Source: JBBRHF01 sp038223055 (GTDB taxonomy: Bacteria; Actinomycetota; Actinomycetes; JACCUZ01). From it: DNA of 46,442 nucleotides. The translations under genes and the position numbers were made by a program. Shown here one piece after another: positions 14,866 to 23,147 of the stretch (the first letter of the stretch is position 1; every line of letters begins with the position of its first letter). Below the pieces are notes generated by a model. The model did no database searches. It was given only the letters and a program-made list of their open reading frames with translations, and was not told the origin of the DNA. The DNA is taken from the NCBI GenBank assembly GCA_038223055.1, contig JBBRHF010000007.1, positions 1 to 46,442 of the forward strand. The letters run 5' to 3'.

Positions 14866-16803
14866 CTAGATGAGCTGGGCATCCTGCTGCACACAAAGCA
14901 GGGCGGGACCGTCGGCCGCGAAGAGGTCAGCTAGGGCACAGTCGAGTTGCTCGCGGCGGTCGACACGGATGCCGGTGGCGCCGCACAAGCGCGCGTAGGC
15001 GGCCCAGTCAGGGTTGTGCAGCGAGGTGTGCCACACCGGCACGCCAGCGGCCACCTGCTCCTTGCTGATCTTGCCGAGCGAGTGGTTGTCGAGCAGCAGG
15101 TGCTTGATCGGGATGCCGTACTTCACGGCGGTCAGAAGCTCGGCGCTGTACTGGCCGAACCCGCCGTCACCCGTCACGGCCAGGACCGGGCGACCCGGCG
15201 CCGCGGCCCAGGCGCCCAGGGCGGCCGGGTAGCCGAACCCGATCGAGCCGAGGTAGCCCGACATCAGCACCGGCTGTCCGGCCGACTCCAGATAGCGGCC
15301 AAGCGAGTAGGCGTGGTTGCCGACGTCCACGGTCACGACCGCATCGCCCGGCAGGTGCCGGGCCAGCGCATCGAACACCGCGGCGGCCGACACCCCCTCG
15401 CCCCGGTCGTCGGCCACCCGCCGGGTCTTCTCGGCCCGCCAGATCGCCCAACGCTCGGCGACGTCGCCGCGCTGATCCGCCGCCTTCGCCTCACCCACCC
15501 TGGCGTCGAGCGCGGCCACCGTGAGCGCGGCATCGCCGAGCAGATGCTCGGTAACAGCGTCAAAGCGCCCGATCGCGGTGTGCGCGTCGTCGATCTGCAC
15601 GATCCGCTTATAGGCCGCAATGCCAGTGTGGTTGGAGAACGAGGCGCCGATAACCACGAGCAGGTCCGACTCGTTCATCAGCCAGCTCGCCACCGGCGTG
15701 CCACTTCGTCCGAGGACACCCGCGCCGAGCGGGTGCGTGTCCGGGATCAGCCCCTTGGCCTTGAACGTCGTCAGCACCGGCGCCCCGAGTCGCTCGGCCA
15801 GCACCCGCACCTCGTCACGGGCCTCGCGGGCCCCATGCCCGACGACAAACACCGGACGCCGGGCAGCACGGACGAGCGCGGACGAGCGCTCAAGCGAGTC
15901 GGCATCAGGCAGGATGCGACGGGCGGTGAACCGACCGGCCGGATCGGCCGCCAGCTGCCGGCTGGGCAGCACCTGCACCTCATCAGGCAGCACCAGGTGG
16001 GCCACCCCGCGACCATCGACCGCCCGCTTGACCGCAAGCGCAGCAAGCTCGGCGTGGTCGCTGCCGGCCAACACCACCTGCGTCGACACGGTGACGTCCG
16101 CGAACACACTCGAGAGATCGAGATCCTGGAACGCGCCACGCCCCCGCACCGCCGATGGCACCTGACCCGACACCGCCACCACCGGAGCGCCGTCCATCTT
16201 CGCGTCATACAGCCCGGTCAACAGGTTCGTCGACCCCGGGCCAGCGATCGCGAAACACGTCGCCGGACGGCCGGTAAGCTTGCTGTACGCACTCGCCGCA
16301 AATGCGGCGGCACCCTCGTGCCGGATCCCGATATAGGTTATCTCGCCACGCTCCTCGGCCCTGCGCAGTGCGTCCGCGAAGCCGAGATTCGAGTGCCCGA
16401 CCATCCCGAACACGTGGGTGATGCCGAAGGCGACGAGCGTCTCGACCAGCGTGTCGCCGACAGTGCGAACGGGCGGCGCCAGATCGGGTAGCTCCACGTA
16501 GACGCCGTCCGAACGCTCCTCCACCGAGAAACTCGGCACCGCGTCGCTGAACCCGCCCGGCGGCAGACCCGTGACCGGATCGTAGTCGTACCCATGCCAC
16601 GGACAGCGCAGCAGACCCTTCTCGATCGACCCCTCCCCCAACGGCCCACCCTGGTGCGGGCAATGATTGGCCAACGCGCCCAGGCGATCCCCACACCGCG
16701 CAAGCGCGACCGAACGGCCACCAACCTCGACGCTCCGCACCCGGCCCTCGCCAGGCACGTCACCGTCATCCACTCGATGCCAACGAGCGCTCGGACCGGT
16801 CAT
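14866..16803 (-). CDS. Fusion protein: N-terminal Rieske [2Fe-2S] domain and thiamine-diphosphate enzyme (acetolactate synthase/pyruvate oxidase-like)
   Basis: 645 residues in one uninterrupted frame. Residues 1-105 form a Rieske ferredoxin domain with ligands Cys48, His50 (CPHQGGP), Cys67 and His70 (CPWHGYDYD). Residues ~115-645 form a TPP enzyme. The N-terminal PYR-type domain has catalytic Glu163 in IGIRHEGAAAFAASAYSKLTG and IAGPGSTNLLTG. The central domain is around 300-430. The C-terminal PP domain has the GDG motif at 545-547 and Asn573 in LDNHSLGKIS. TPP enzymes of this shape decarboxylate 2-oxo acids. A Rieske domain would let the hydroxyethyl-TPP carbanion pass electrons on, as in an oxidase or dehydrogenase. 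No transmembrane segment is present. Confidence 0.9.
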   Translation of the reverse strand: MTGPSARWHRVDDGDVPGEGRVRSVEVGGRSVALARCGDRLGALANHCPHQGGPLGEGSIEKGLLRCPWHGYDYDPVTGLPPGGFSDAVPSFSVEERSDGVYVELPDLAPPVRTVGDTLVETLVAFGITHVFGMVGHSNLGFADALRRAEERGEITYIGIRHEGAAAFAASAYSKLTGRPATCFAIAGPGSTNLLTGLYDAKMDGAPVVAVSGQVPSAVRGRGAFQDLDLSSVFADVTVSTQVVLAGSDHAELAALAVKRAVDGRGVAHLVLPDEVQVLPSRQLAADPAGRFTARRILPDADSLERSSALVRAARRPVFVVGHGAREARDEVRVLAERLGAPVLTTFKAKGLIPDTHPLGAGVLGRSGTPVASWLMNESDLLVVIGASFSNHTGIAAYKRIVQIDDAHTAIGRFDAVTEHLLGDAALTVAALDARVGEAKAADQRGDVAERWAIWRAEKTRRVADDRGEGVSAAAVFDALARHLPGDAVVTVDVGNHAYSLGRYLESAGQPVLMSGYLGSIGFGYPAALGAWAAAPGRPVLAVTGDGGFGQYSAELLTAVKYGIPIKHLLLDNHSLGKISKEQVAAGVPVWHTSLHNPDWAAYARLCGATGIRVDRREQLDCALADLFAADGPALLCVQQDAQLI

Positions 16804-16876
16804 CCCTGCCTCCTACGACGCACACACTTGCGCTGTAGTGCCGGGAGGTGGCCCACTCGTTACACCGGTTTCACAC

Positions 16877-17206
16877 GTGACCGACGATGAAGCGACCCGA
16901 GAACTGTGGCTCAACCGCCATCGCCGGGTCAACCACTGCTGGTGCCCTTCTCACCGGATGCAGGCGGCCGAGATCGAGCGGCTCGGCTGCGGCCCGCCGA
17001 GAGCTGGCCATGCGCCGCCGTGCGGGCGCGAGGTCCTCGCGCTCGTCGCGCGCGGCAGGTCCAACACGGAGATCGCGAGCGAGCTGTACGTCGGGGCGGG
17101 CACGGTCATAACCCACATCGCTCACCTGCTGACCAAGCTCGATGCGCGGGACCGGGTCCAGCTGGTGATCATCGCCTACCGAACCGGGCTCGTCCCGCCG
17201 TCCTGA
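16877..17206 (+). pseudogene. Orphan LuxR/NarL-type DNA-binding domain, receiver domain missing
   Basis: The last ~60 residues are a clear LuxR C-terminal helix-turn-helix (REVLALVARGRSNTEIASEL, then VITHIAHLLTKLDARDRVQL). NarL-type response regulators are about 215 residues; only 109 are available from the GTG at 16877. The residues before the helix-turn-helix (CGPPRAGHAPPCG, where a TPREREV-type run is usual) look degraded, and the receiver domain is absent. It is divergent from the Rieske-TPP gene (73-bp gap) and could be a remnant of its regulator. A functional single-domain regulator is possible but less likely. Confidence 0.6.
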
Positions 17207-17251
17207 TGGGTAACCTGAGCGTCCGCGCGCCGCCGAGGAGAGGATCACGCC

Positions 17252-17932
17252 ATGCAGATCGCCGTTCTGGGCACAGCGGCCGTGGGCCAGACGATGGCTG
17301 CGCGCCTCGCGGAGCTGGGTCACGACGTGGTCCTCGGCACCCGCGACCCTGAGTCGACCCGGGCCCGCACCGAGCCCGACGCGATGGGCAACCCGCCCCC
17401 GTCCGTCTGGCTGGCCGCGCACCCCGAGGTGGCGCTCGACACGTTCGCGGGCGCGGCGACGTACGGGGAGATGGTCGTCAATGCCACCAGCGGCGCGACC
17501 TCGCTGGCTGTTCTGGACCTGGCCGGGGCGGGCAACCTGGCCGGCAAGGTGCTGCTCGACATCGCCAACCCGCTGGACTTCTCCCAGGGATTCCCGCCGA
17601 CGTTGCTCGTCAAGGACACCGATTCGCTGGCCGAGCAGATCCAACGCGCCTTTCCCGACGCGCACGTCGTCAAGGCGCTGAACACGATGACCGCTGCGCT
17701 GATGGTCGACCCGGGCCGGCTGGCCGGCGGCGATCACTCCACCTTCGTCTCGGGCAACGACGGCGCGGCGAAGAAGGCGGTCACCGGCCTGCTGAAAAGC
17801 CTCGGTCACCGAGACGTCATCGATCTCGGTGACATCACCACCGCCCGGGGCACCGAGATGCTGCTTCCGATCTGGTTGCGGCTCATGGCCGCGCTGGGCA
17901 CCCCGATCTTCAATCTCAAGGTCGTCCGCTGA
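17252..17932 (+). CDS. NADP(H)-binding reductase, F420-dependent NADP reductase-like (NAD-binding 2 family)
   Basis: 226 residues. The N-terminal Rossmann fold MQIAVLGTAAVGQTMAARLA has the dinucleotide-binding Gly pattern, followed by VVLGTRDP, typical of NADP-specific members. VVNATSGATSLAVLD, VLLDIANPLDF and VVKALNTMTAALMVDP are characteristic of the NADPH:F420 reductase/putative dinucleotide-binding enzyme family. The protein is the right length for a stand-alone enzyme. The actual electron partner (F420 or another flavin) cannot be told from sequence. The gene ends 15 bp from the convergent pentapeptide gene. Confidence 0.82.
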   Translation: MQIAVLGTAAVGQTMAARLAELGHDVVLGTRDPESTRARTEPDAMGNPPPSVWLAAHPEVALDTFAGAATYGEMVVNATSGATSLAVLDLAGAGNLAGKVLLDIANPLDFSQGFPPTLLVKDTDSLAEQIQRAFPDAHVVKALNTMTAALMVDPGRLAGGDHSTFVSGNDGAAKKAVTGLLKSLGHRDVIDLGDITTARGTEMLLPIWLRLMAALGTPIFNLKVVR

Positions 17933-17947
17933 CCGAGGGACCAGCCG

Positions 17948-18796
17948 CTACCTGTGATCCGCCGGACCCTCGGACACCCAGTGCACCGGGCGAGTGCGGG
18001 CCGGCGGGATCCTCGTGCCGGAGTTTCCGTGGGCCGCATCGAGTTGGGCCTGGTGCAGGAAGATGCTGCCGGTGAGGTCGGCGCCGCCGAGGTCGGCACC
18101 ACGCAGATCGGCCCCGGTCAGGTCGGCCAGGCGCAGGTCGGCGCCGCGCAGGTCGGCCCCGACGAGCAGTGCCCCGCGCAGGTTGGCGCCGCGCAGATCG
18201 GCACCCCGCAGGTCGGCGCCGACGAGATCGGCGCCCCGGCGGGATGTCGACGGCCGGGCACCGGCTCGCACCAACTCGCTCGCACGCAGTAACACCGCAC
18301 TGGCGTCTCGCCGCAGCGCCGCCACATCCAGCCGCGCGACCGACCCGGGCGGCAGCTGGGTGAGCCCATCCGTCTCGTCGAACGCGCGGCGCAGCTCGCC
18401 GTGCATCGGCCCGGCGGCCGGCAGCGTGAGCGCCTCGGCGAGCAACCACATCAGCTCGTGCAGCGCGCGCATGATGGGGAAGACCTCGAACATGTCCGCC
18501 GCCGCAAGCGGATCCTGCCTCCAGTCCTGCCCGCGGAAGGTGACCTGGGAGACCTGCTGACCCGCGCCGAAGCAGTCGTAGACGGTGCAACCAGAAAAGC
18601 CATGCTGTCGAAGGCCGGTGTGGATGTCGCACCGGTAGTCCGGTTGCAGGCGGGGGCAGGGTGACCCGGCCGCCTTGTCGATGGCGAACTCGGCCGAGGC
18701 GGTAAAGGCCGGCACGACGCAGCACAGCCCGAAACAGCTCGCGCAGTCCGCCCGCAGGCGGTCGGGCGCCGGTCCGGGCGACCGATCCCCGGTCAC
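17948..18796 (-). CDS. Cys-rich domain plus pentapeptide-repeat protein
   Basis: 282 residues from a GTG at 18796. The N-terminal 75 residues are Cys-rich (CASCFGLCCV, GSPCP, YRCDIHTG, GCTVYDC), resembling zinc/iron-chelating YkgJ-like domains. The middle is alpha-helical. Residues ~188-250 are a run of A(D/N)LxG pentapeptides (ADLVGADLRGADLRGANLRG ...), expected to form a right-handed quadrilateral beta helix. Pentapeptide proteins act in varied ways, including DNA mimicry; the role here is not known. The start overlaps the end of the decayed HipA reading frame. Confidence 0.82.
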   Translation of the reverse strand: MTGDRSPGPAPDRLRADCASCFGLCCVVPAFTASAEFAIDKAAGSPCPRLQPDYRCDIHTGLRQHGFSGCTVYDCFGAGQQVSQVTFRGQDWRQDPLAAADMFEVFPIMRALHELMWLLAEALTLPAAGPMHGELRRAFDETDGLTQLPPGSVARLDVAALRRDASAVLLRASELVRAGARPSTSRRGADLVGADLRGADLRGANLRGALLVGADLRGADLRLADLTGADLRGADLGGADLTGSIFLHQAQLDAAHGNSGTRIPPARTRPVHWVSEGPADHR

Positions 18797-18869
18797 GAGG
18801 AAGCCATCGGCGGTCGGACCATCTGGTCAAACAGCTGGGCGGTGACAGCCCCCAAGGTGTCAGCGGTCA

Positions 18870-19209
18870 CCAGGGGGGCAGGCAGTCCATGCCGGGGTTG
18901 CCGCCCTCGCTGGCCGGCAGCAGGTCCTGGACCTCCTCGTCGGGCTGGACCTCCTCGTCGGGCTCGGCGTCGGCCAGGCCGGACGCCAGGCGCATCAGCA
19001 CGAGGTCGGGCACCGGCAGGCCCAGTGCCCGGCCGAGTTCGCCGGCCACCACCTCGGCGACCAGCGCCTTGCCGCCCCCGCCCGGCGCCGCGGAACTTCA
19101 CGACGTAGGTCCCGAGGTCGTCACCCTCGATCAGACCCGGCAGCGATCCCCCTTCACGCGGCGGCAGGACGTAGCGCGCCGCGGTGACACGCGCCAGTGC
19201 GGCATCCAT
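18870..19209 (-). pseudogene. HipA-like kinase, frameshifted and truncated
   Basis: From the ATG at 19209 the first 45 residues match actinobacterial HipA-family kinases (ARYVLPPREGGSLPGLIEGD, then LGTYVVKFRGAGRG). The match then jumps frame near 19070-19085 to GKALVAEVVAGELGRALGLP and VPDLVLMRLASG, consistent with a 1-base indel in a G/C run. It ends at GNPGMDCLPPW-stop, where the family continues for another ~140 residues. An 18-bp tandem duplication (18927-18962) gives PDEEVQ twice. The gene follows the ABC permease by 15 bp, where HipA-like genes are often found. Confidence 0.75.
18927..18962. repeat. 18-bp tandem duplication in the HipA-like remnant
   Basis: CTGGACCTCCTCGTCGGG twice head to tail, encoding a repeated PDEEVQ on the minus strand. 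It is in frame despite the gene being broken. Confidence 0.85.
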
Positions 19210-19224
19210 AGGCGCTCACGCTAC

Positions 19225-19938
19225 CTACTCCTCGCTGGTGAGGGTCAGCGACCGCAGCCGCTGCCCGGCGAACCAGGTCGCGCCGGCGAACAGCAGCACC
19301 AGCAAGGTGGCCCCCACCGGCAAGGACACCGCCGAGGTCACCGGCTCGCCCACGACCGCGCGGGTCACCGCAAGGGACCACTGCAGGATGGACAGGGTCT
19401 GGGCTCCCGGCACGAAACCGCCGACGACGGCCTCCCAGACCACGGCGTAGAGCAGCCCGACGATGACCGCGTTGCGGGTGAGCACCGACAGCAGCAGGAA
19501 CAGCGCGCAGTAGGCCGCGCCAGCCACCAGCGCGCCGAGCGCGTAGCCAACCGCGAGACCACCGGCGGTGCCGGCGAGGATCAGCCCGGCGACCAGCGTG
19601 GGCAGGGCGCCGAACGCCGTCACGGTGGCGACGGCCACGGCCAGCTTGGAGGCGACGACGGCCGGGCGGCCGATCGGCTTGGCCAGCAGGTAGACCACCG
19701 AGCCGTCGTCGATCTCCGGGCCGAGGACGCCGGTGCCGGCGATGACCGCCAGCAGCGGCACCATCGTGACCATCGCGAACCCGCTGAGCACGTCGTCGGC
19801 GATCGTCTGATCCACGCCGGTGGAGAGCCGAATGGCGATGGCGAGGGCCAGCAGCAGGACCGGCAGCAGCGCCATCAGCGCGGCCCGACGCTTGCCCAGC
19901 AGGCCGCGGGCGGTCAGCCGTAGGACGGTGGCGTTCAC
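19225..19938 (-). CDS. ABC-2 type permease (second pair)
   Basis: 237 residues from a GTG that overlaps the ATPase stop (GTGA). Six hydrophobic segments are visible, including ALMALLPVLLLALAIAIRL, AMVTMVPLLAVIAGTGVLG and AVIVGLLYAVVWEAVVGG. GPEIDDGSVVYLLAKPIGRP is a typical NosY/ABC-2 loop. It partners the ATPase at 19935-20852. Efflux substrate unknown. Confidence 0.85.
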   Translation of the reverse strand: MNATVLRLTARGLLGKRRAALMALLPVLLLALAIAIRLSTGVDQTIADDVLSGFAMVTMVPLLAVIAGTGVLGPEIDDGSVVYLLAKPIGRPAVVASKLAVAVATVTAFGALPTLVAGLILAGTAGGLAVGYALGALVAGAAYCALFLLLSVLTRNAVIVGLLYAVVWEAVVGGFVPGAQTLSILQWSLAVTRAVVGEPVTSAVSLPVGATLLVLLFAGATWFAGQRLRSLTLTSEE

Positions 19939-20852
19939 GGTGCCACCAGGTAGGCGAACACGCTCTCCAACGACTCGTCGGCCGGCGTCACCTCGTAGAG
20001 GTGAATGTCGTGGCCGCGGGCCAGGGAGGGGATCAGCCGGGCGAACCGCGGGAAGTCCGCCGTCTGCACGTGCAGCACGTGGTCGACCGGATCGAGTCTG
20101 ACGCCGTCACCGGCGCCCTCCGCGATGAGGGCCGCTGCGAGCAGTCGGTCGTCGCTGGACTTCACGACGTACAGGTGGGGGCGGTCGGTCATCAGCCGGC
20201 GGATCTCGTGGAAGTCGCCCGACGCGGCGTGCCGTCCGGCGACCACCACCTCGATGCGCCCGGCGATCTGTTCGACCTCCTCGAGGATGTGCGAGCTGAA
20301 CAGCACGGTGCGACCCTCGCGACCCATCCGGGTCAGCAGCTCCATCAGGTGCAGCCGCTGGCGGGGGTCCATCCCGTTGAACGGCTCGTCGAGCAGCAGG
20401 ACGGCGGGGTCGTGCACGAGCGCGGTGGCCATCTTCACCCGCTGCTTCATGCCCTTGGAGTAGGTCGAGACGGCCCGGTCGGCGGGCTCGAGCATCTCCA
20501 CCGTCGCGAGCGCCCGGCGGGTGGCGGCGGCCGGATCGGCGAGCCCGTGCAGCTCGGCGTTGGCGAGCACCAATTGGTGGCCGGTGAGGAAGTCGTACAT
20601 GGCCTCGCGCTCGGGGACGAGCCCGATGTGGCGGTAGATCTCGGTGTTGCGCCACACCGTCGTCCCGTCGAGGGTGACGGTTCCCGCCGAAGGCGCCAGG
20701 AACCCACCCATCAGGTGCAGCAGCGTCGACTTGCCCGCCCCGTTGGGGCCGAGCAGACCGGTGACACCCGGGCCGATGGACATCGTCACATCGTTGACCG
20801 CGACGACGTTGCCGAACCACCGGGAGACCCGGTCCAGCGTCAGCGTGGTCAT
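19935..20852 (-). CDS. ABC transporter ATP-binding protein (second pair)
   Basis: 305 residues from the ATG at 20852 (ATGA overlap with the preceding permease). Walker A is in LLGPNGAGKSTLLHLMGG, the signature motif in YSKGMKQRVKMATAL (SKGMKQ replaces the usual SGGQ, common in this ABC-2 group), Walker B is VLLLDEPFNGMDP, and the switch His is in SSHILEEVEQI. The C-terminal ~90 residues are a DUF4162-like tail. Longer upstream frames are shadows of the permease gene. It drives the permease at 19225-19938. Confidence 0.88.
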   Translation of the reverse strand: MTTLTLDRVSRWFGNVVAVNDVTMSIGPGVTGLLGPNGAGKSTLLHLMGGFLAPSAGTVTLDGTTVWRNTEIYRHIGLVPEREAMYDFLTGHQLVLANAELHGLADPAAATRRALATVEMLEPADRAVSTYSKGMKQRVKMATALVHDPAVLLLDEPFNGMDPRQRLHLMELLTRMGREGRTVLFSSHILEEVEQIAGRIEVVVAGRHAASGDFHEIRRLMTDRPHLYVVKSSDDRLLAAALIAEGAGDGVRLDPVDHVLHVQTADFPRFARLIPSLARGHDIHLYEVTPADESLESVFAYLVAP

Positions 20853-21781
20853 GACACCGACACCGATCGGTAGCGCAGCAGCAACAGGCCGTAAAGACCG
20901 GCGATCAGGCCGAGCGTGACCGCGAGGAACACCAGGCCGCCGGCCGTGCCGGGCGGGGCCATCTGGGTCGACGTCTCGGCGTGCAAGGCCCAGACCTGCA
21001 CCCCGTCGACCAGGGTGAACGGCGAGAAGAGCCCCGCGTAGCCGGCCAGCGTGTCGCTGTGGCGGCTCGCGGAGATGCCCTGCACGACCCCGACGGCCGA
21101 GAAGGTCACCAGCAGTACGGCGATGACCGCGGCCACGCCGAGCCCGCGGCGCGGGGTGATCGCCGCGAGGACGAGGCCGACACCGGCGAGCACCATGGCG
21201 AACAGCAGGGCGCCCACGAGGCCGAGGGCGAAGCGCCCGGTCTGGGTCGCGACGGGCAGTTTGGCCAGCAGGGCGCCCGCGTAGAGGATCGTCAGCGGCG
21301 CCGCCAGCAGGACCATCAGTGCGCACACCATCGCGGACCACTTGGCGAGGACGTAGTCGCTGCGCAGCAGCGGGCGGGAGAAGTAGAGCGAGGTCAGGCG
21401 GAACCGCAGGTCCCGCGAGACGCTCTGGGGCGCCTGGGCCGCCACGAACAGGGAGACGACCGCCTGCAGAACGATGGCGTAACGCGTGTAGGGCAGCGGC
21501 ATGGAGTCCTGCTTGGTGCCGGTGACGACCGCGGCGATGATCAGCGCTGGCAGGCACATGACGCCCAGCAGCAGCAGCGGAACGACCTTGGACCGGGCCG
21601 AGCGGCCGAGGCCGAAACTGTTGCGCAGGCTCTGCACGAACAGCGAGCGCACGACGTAGGCGCGACCCAGCCGCGGTCCATCGTAGTGCCGGTAGCCGAT
21701 GTCGTGGATCACGCCCTGCTCGGCGACGGCTCCGCCAGCGAGGGCGGCCTGCGCGGCCTGACCGCTATCCGGCACGGACAT
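20849..21781 (-). CDS. ABC-2 type permease (first pair)
   Basis: 310 residues from the ATG at 21781. A soluble N-terminal stretch with GVIHDIGYRHYDGPRLGR is followed by six hydrophobic segments (VVPLLLLGVMCLPALIIAAV, AIVLQAVVSLFVAAQ, MVCALMVLLAAPLTILY and others). The IHDIGYRHYDGPRLG motif recurs in actinobacterial ABC-2 permeases of this gene group. The start lies 17 bp inside the end of the upstream ATPase gene, so the two are translationally coupled. Confidence 0.86.
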   Translation of the reverse strand: MSVPDSGQAAQAALAGGAVAEQGVIHDIGYRHYDGPRLGRAYVVRSLFVQSLRNSFGLGRSARSKVVPLLLLGVMCLPALIIAAVVTGTKQDSMPLPYTRYAIVLQAVVSLFVAAQAPQSVSRDLRFRLTSLYFSRPLLRSDYVLAKWSAMVCALMVLLAAPLTILYAGALLAKLPVATQTGRFALGLVGALLFAMVLAGVGLVLAAITPRRGLGVAAVIAVLLVTFSAVGVVQGISASRHSDTLAGYAGLFSPFTLVDGVQVWALHAETSTQMAPPGTAGGLVFLAVTLGLIAGLYGLLLLRYRSVSVS

Positions 21782-22721
21782 GGTGCACCTGCCCTTCGGG
21801 TGTGACCGGGCTCGGCGTACCCGGTCGAAAGATCTCGGCGATCCGGTGCCGGCGCTGCTCCAACCGCACCAGCCCGACGCCGAGGTCGGCGACCTCGTCG
21901 CGCACGATGTCGTAGGTTTCGTGGGTCGTGTCGGCACCGATCTCCACCTCGACCATGCGACCCAGGCGACTCACCACGACTCCCCGCGCCGCAAGGGCCG
22001 ACGCGAGGCGGTCGTTGCCTTCGGTGACCTCGACCAGCAGGCGCTGGCTGACCCCGGTCACCGAGGCAGTCGTCGACGAGTGCATCAGCCGGCCACCGTC
22101 GATGACGACCACGTGGTCGCACACCCGTTCGAGTTCACCGAGCAGGTGGGAGGTGACGAGCACCGCGATGCCGAACTCTGCACCGATCCGCCGGATCAGC
22201 GCGAGCATGTCGTCGCGCCCCGCGGGGTCGAGGCCGTTGGTGGGCTCGTCGAGCAACACCAGCGCCGGGTCGTGGACGAGGGCCTGGGCCAGCTTGACCC
22301 GCTGGCGCATCCCGGTGGAGTAGCCGCCGATCGGCCGGTAACGCTCCTCGTAGAGGCCGACGTGGCGCAGCGTGTCGGCGGTGCGTTCGCGGGCTGCGGT
22401 CGCCGGCAGTCCGGACATCCGCCCGAGGTGCACGATGAGTTCGGTGGCGCTCACGTCGGGGGGCAGCGCATCGTGCTCGGGCATGTAGCCCACCCGCTCC
22501 CGGATCCGGGTGCCGTCGGTGGCGACGTCCATGCCCAGCACGGTGGCCCGTCCCTCGGTCGCCGGCAGCAGGCCTAGCAGGATCTTGATGAGGGTGGACT
22601 TGCCCGCCCCGTTGGCGCCGACGAGACCGACGACCCCGGATGGTACGTCGACGGTGAGCGAGTCGAGGGCCGTCACCCGCGGGAATCGCATGGTGAGGCG
22701 CTCGGTCACGATGATGGACAT
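21765..22721 (-). CDS. ABC transporter ATP-binding protein (first pair)
   Basis: 318 residues from the ATG at 22721; a TTG three codons earlier is less likely. Walker A is in LVGANGAGKSTLIKILLG, the signature motif in YSTGMRQRVKLAQAL, Walker B is LVLLDEPTNGLDP and the switch His is in TSHLLGELERV. It is the first gene of a four-gene operon (ATPase-permease-ATPase-permease), all overlapping. Two complete exporters in tandem suggest a heteromeric or paired export function. No specific substrate is visible. Confidence 0.88.
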   Translation of the reverse strand: MSIIVTERLTMRFPRVTALDSLTVDVPSGVVGLVGANGAGKSTLIKILLGLLPATEGRATVLGMDVATDGTRIRERVGYMPEHDALPPDVSATELIVHLGRMSGLPATAARERTADTLRHVGLYEERYRPIGGYSTGMRQRVKLAQALVHDPALVLLDEPTNGLDPAGRDDMLALIRRIGAEFGIAVLVTSHLLGELERVCDHVVVIDGGRLMHSSTTASVTGVSQRLLVEVTEGNDRLASALAARGVVVSRLGRMVEVEIGADTTHETYDIVRDEVADLGVGLVRLEQRRHRIAEIFRPGTPSPVTPEGQVHHVRAG

Positions 22722-22835
22722 ACCAGTCAACCTAGCTGTCCGGATGCCGGCGTCCCGACCGCAGCGGGTGCCGAGGGGCGACGGGCGGCGGCGACGCCGT
22801 GATCGTCGCGGGCGTCGGCACGGTAGGCGCCTGCG

Positions 22836-23081
22836 TCATCGTCGGATCAGCCGCTCGGCGGTCGACTGGGCCTCGCCCTGCGCCGGGATGAGCAGCCAGG
22901 CGGCGACGTACAGAGGGATGCCTGCGCCGCCGAGAAGCGCGAGCAGCACGAACGCGATGCGCACGATGGCGATGTCGATCCCGACCTGATCCGCCAACCC
23001 ACCACAGACGCCCGCGGCGATTCGGTCGGTGGTGCGGCGGCGGAGCGGGCGAGAGGGGCCTGTGTCTGTGTTTGTTGTCAT
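22836..23081 (-). CDS. PspC domain protein
   Basis: 81 residues. The PspC core is clear: RIAAGVCGGLADQVGIDIAI, then one membrane segment RIAFVLLALLGGAGIPLYVAAWLLIP. PspC proteins act in membrane stress responses. This is a minimal single-domain form of normal size. It precedes the ABC-2 operon on the same strand, with 114 bp between that I read as non-coding. Confidence 0.9.
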   Translation of the reverse strand: MTTNTDTGPSRPLRRRTTDRIAAGVCGGLADQVGIDIAIVRIAFVLLALLGGAGIPLYVAAWLLIPAQGEAQSTAERLIRR

Positions 23082-23147
23082 GAGACCAGTTTGGCTGTTT
23101 CGGGCGCCGCGCGCATCGGGGAGCGTCCCTGACCCAACCCTGGCCCC

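Noticed and set aside
14947..16491. 514-codon plus-strand frame antisense to the Rieske-TPP gene
   Set aside because: His/Arg-rich without motifs; the opposite strand encodes an unmistakable fusion enzyme.
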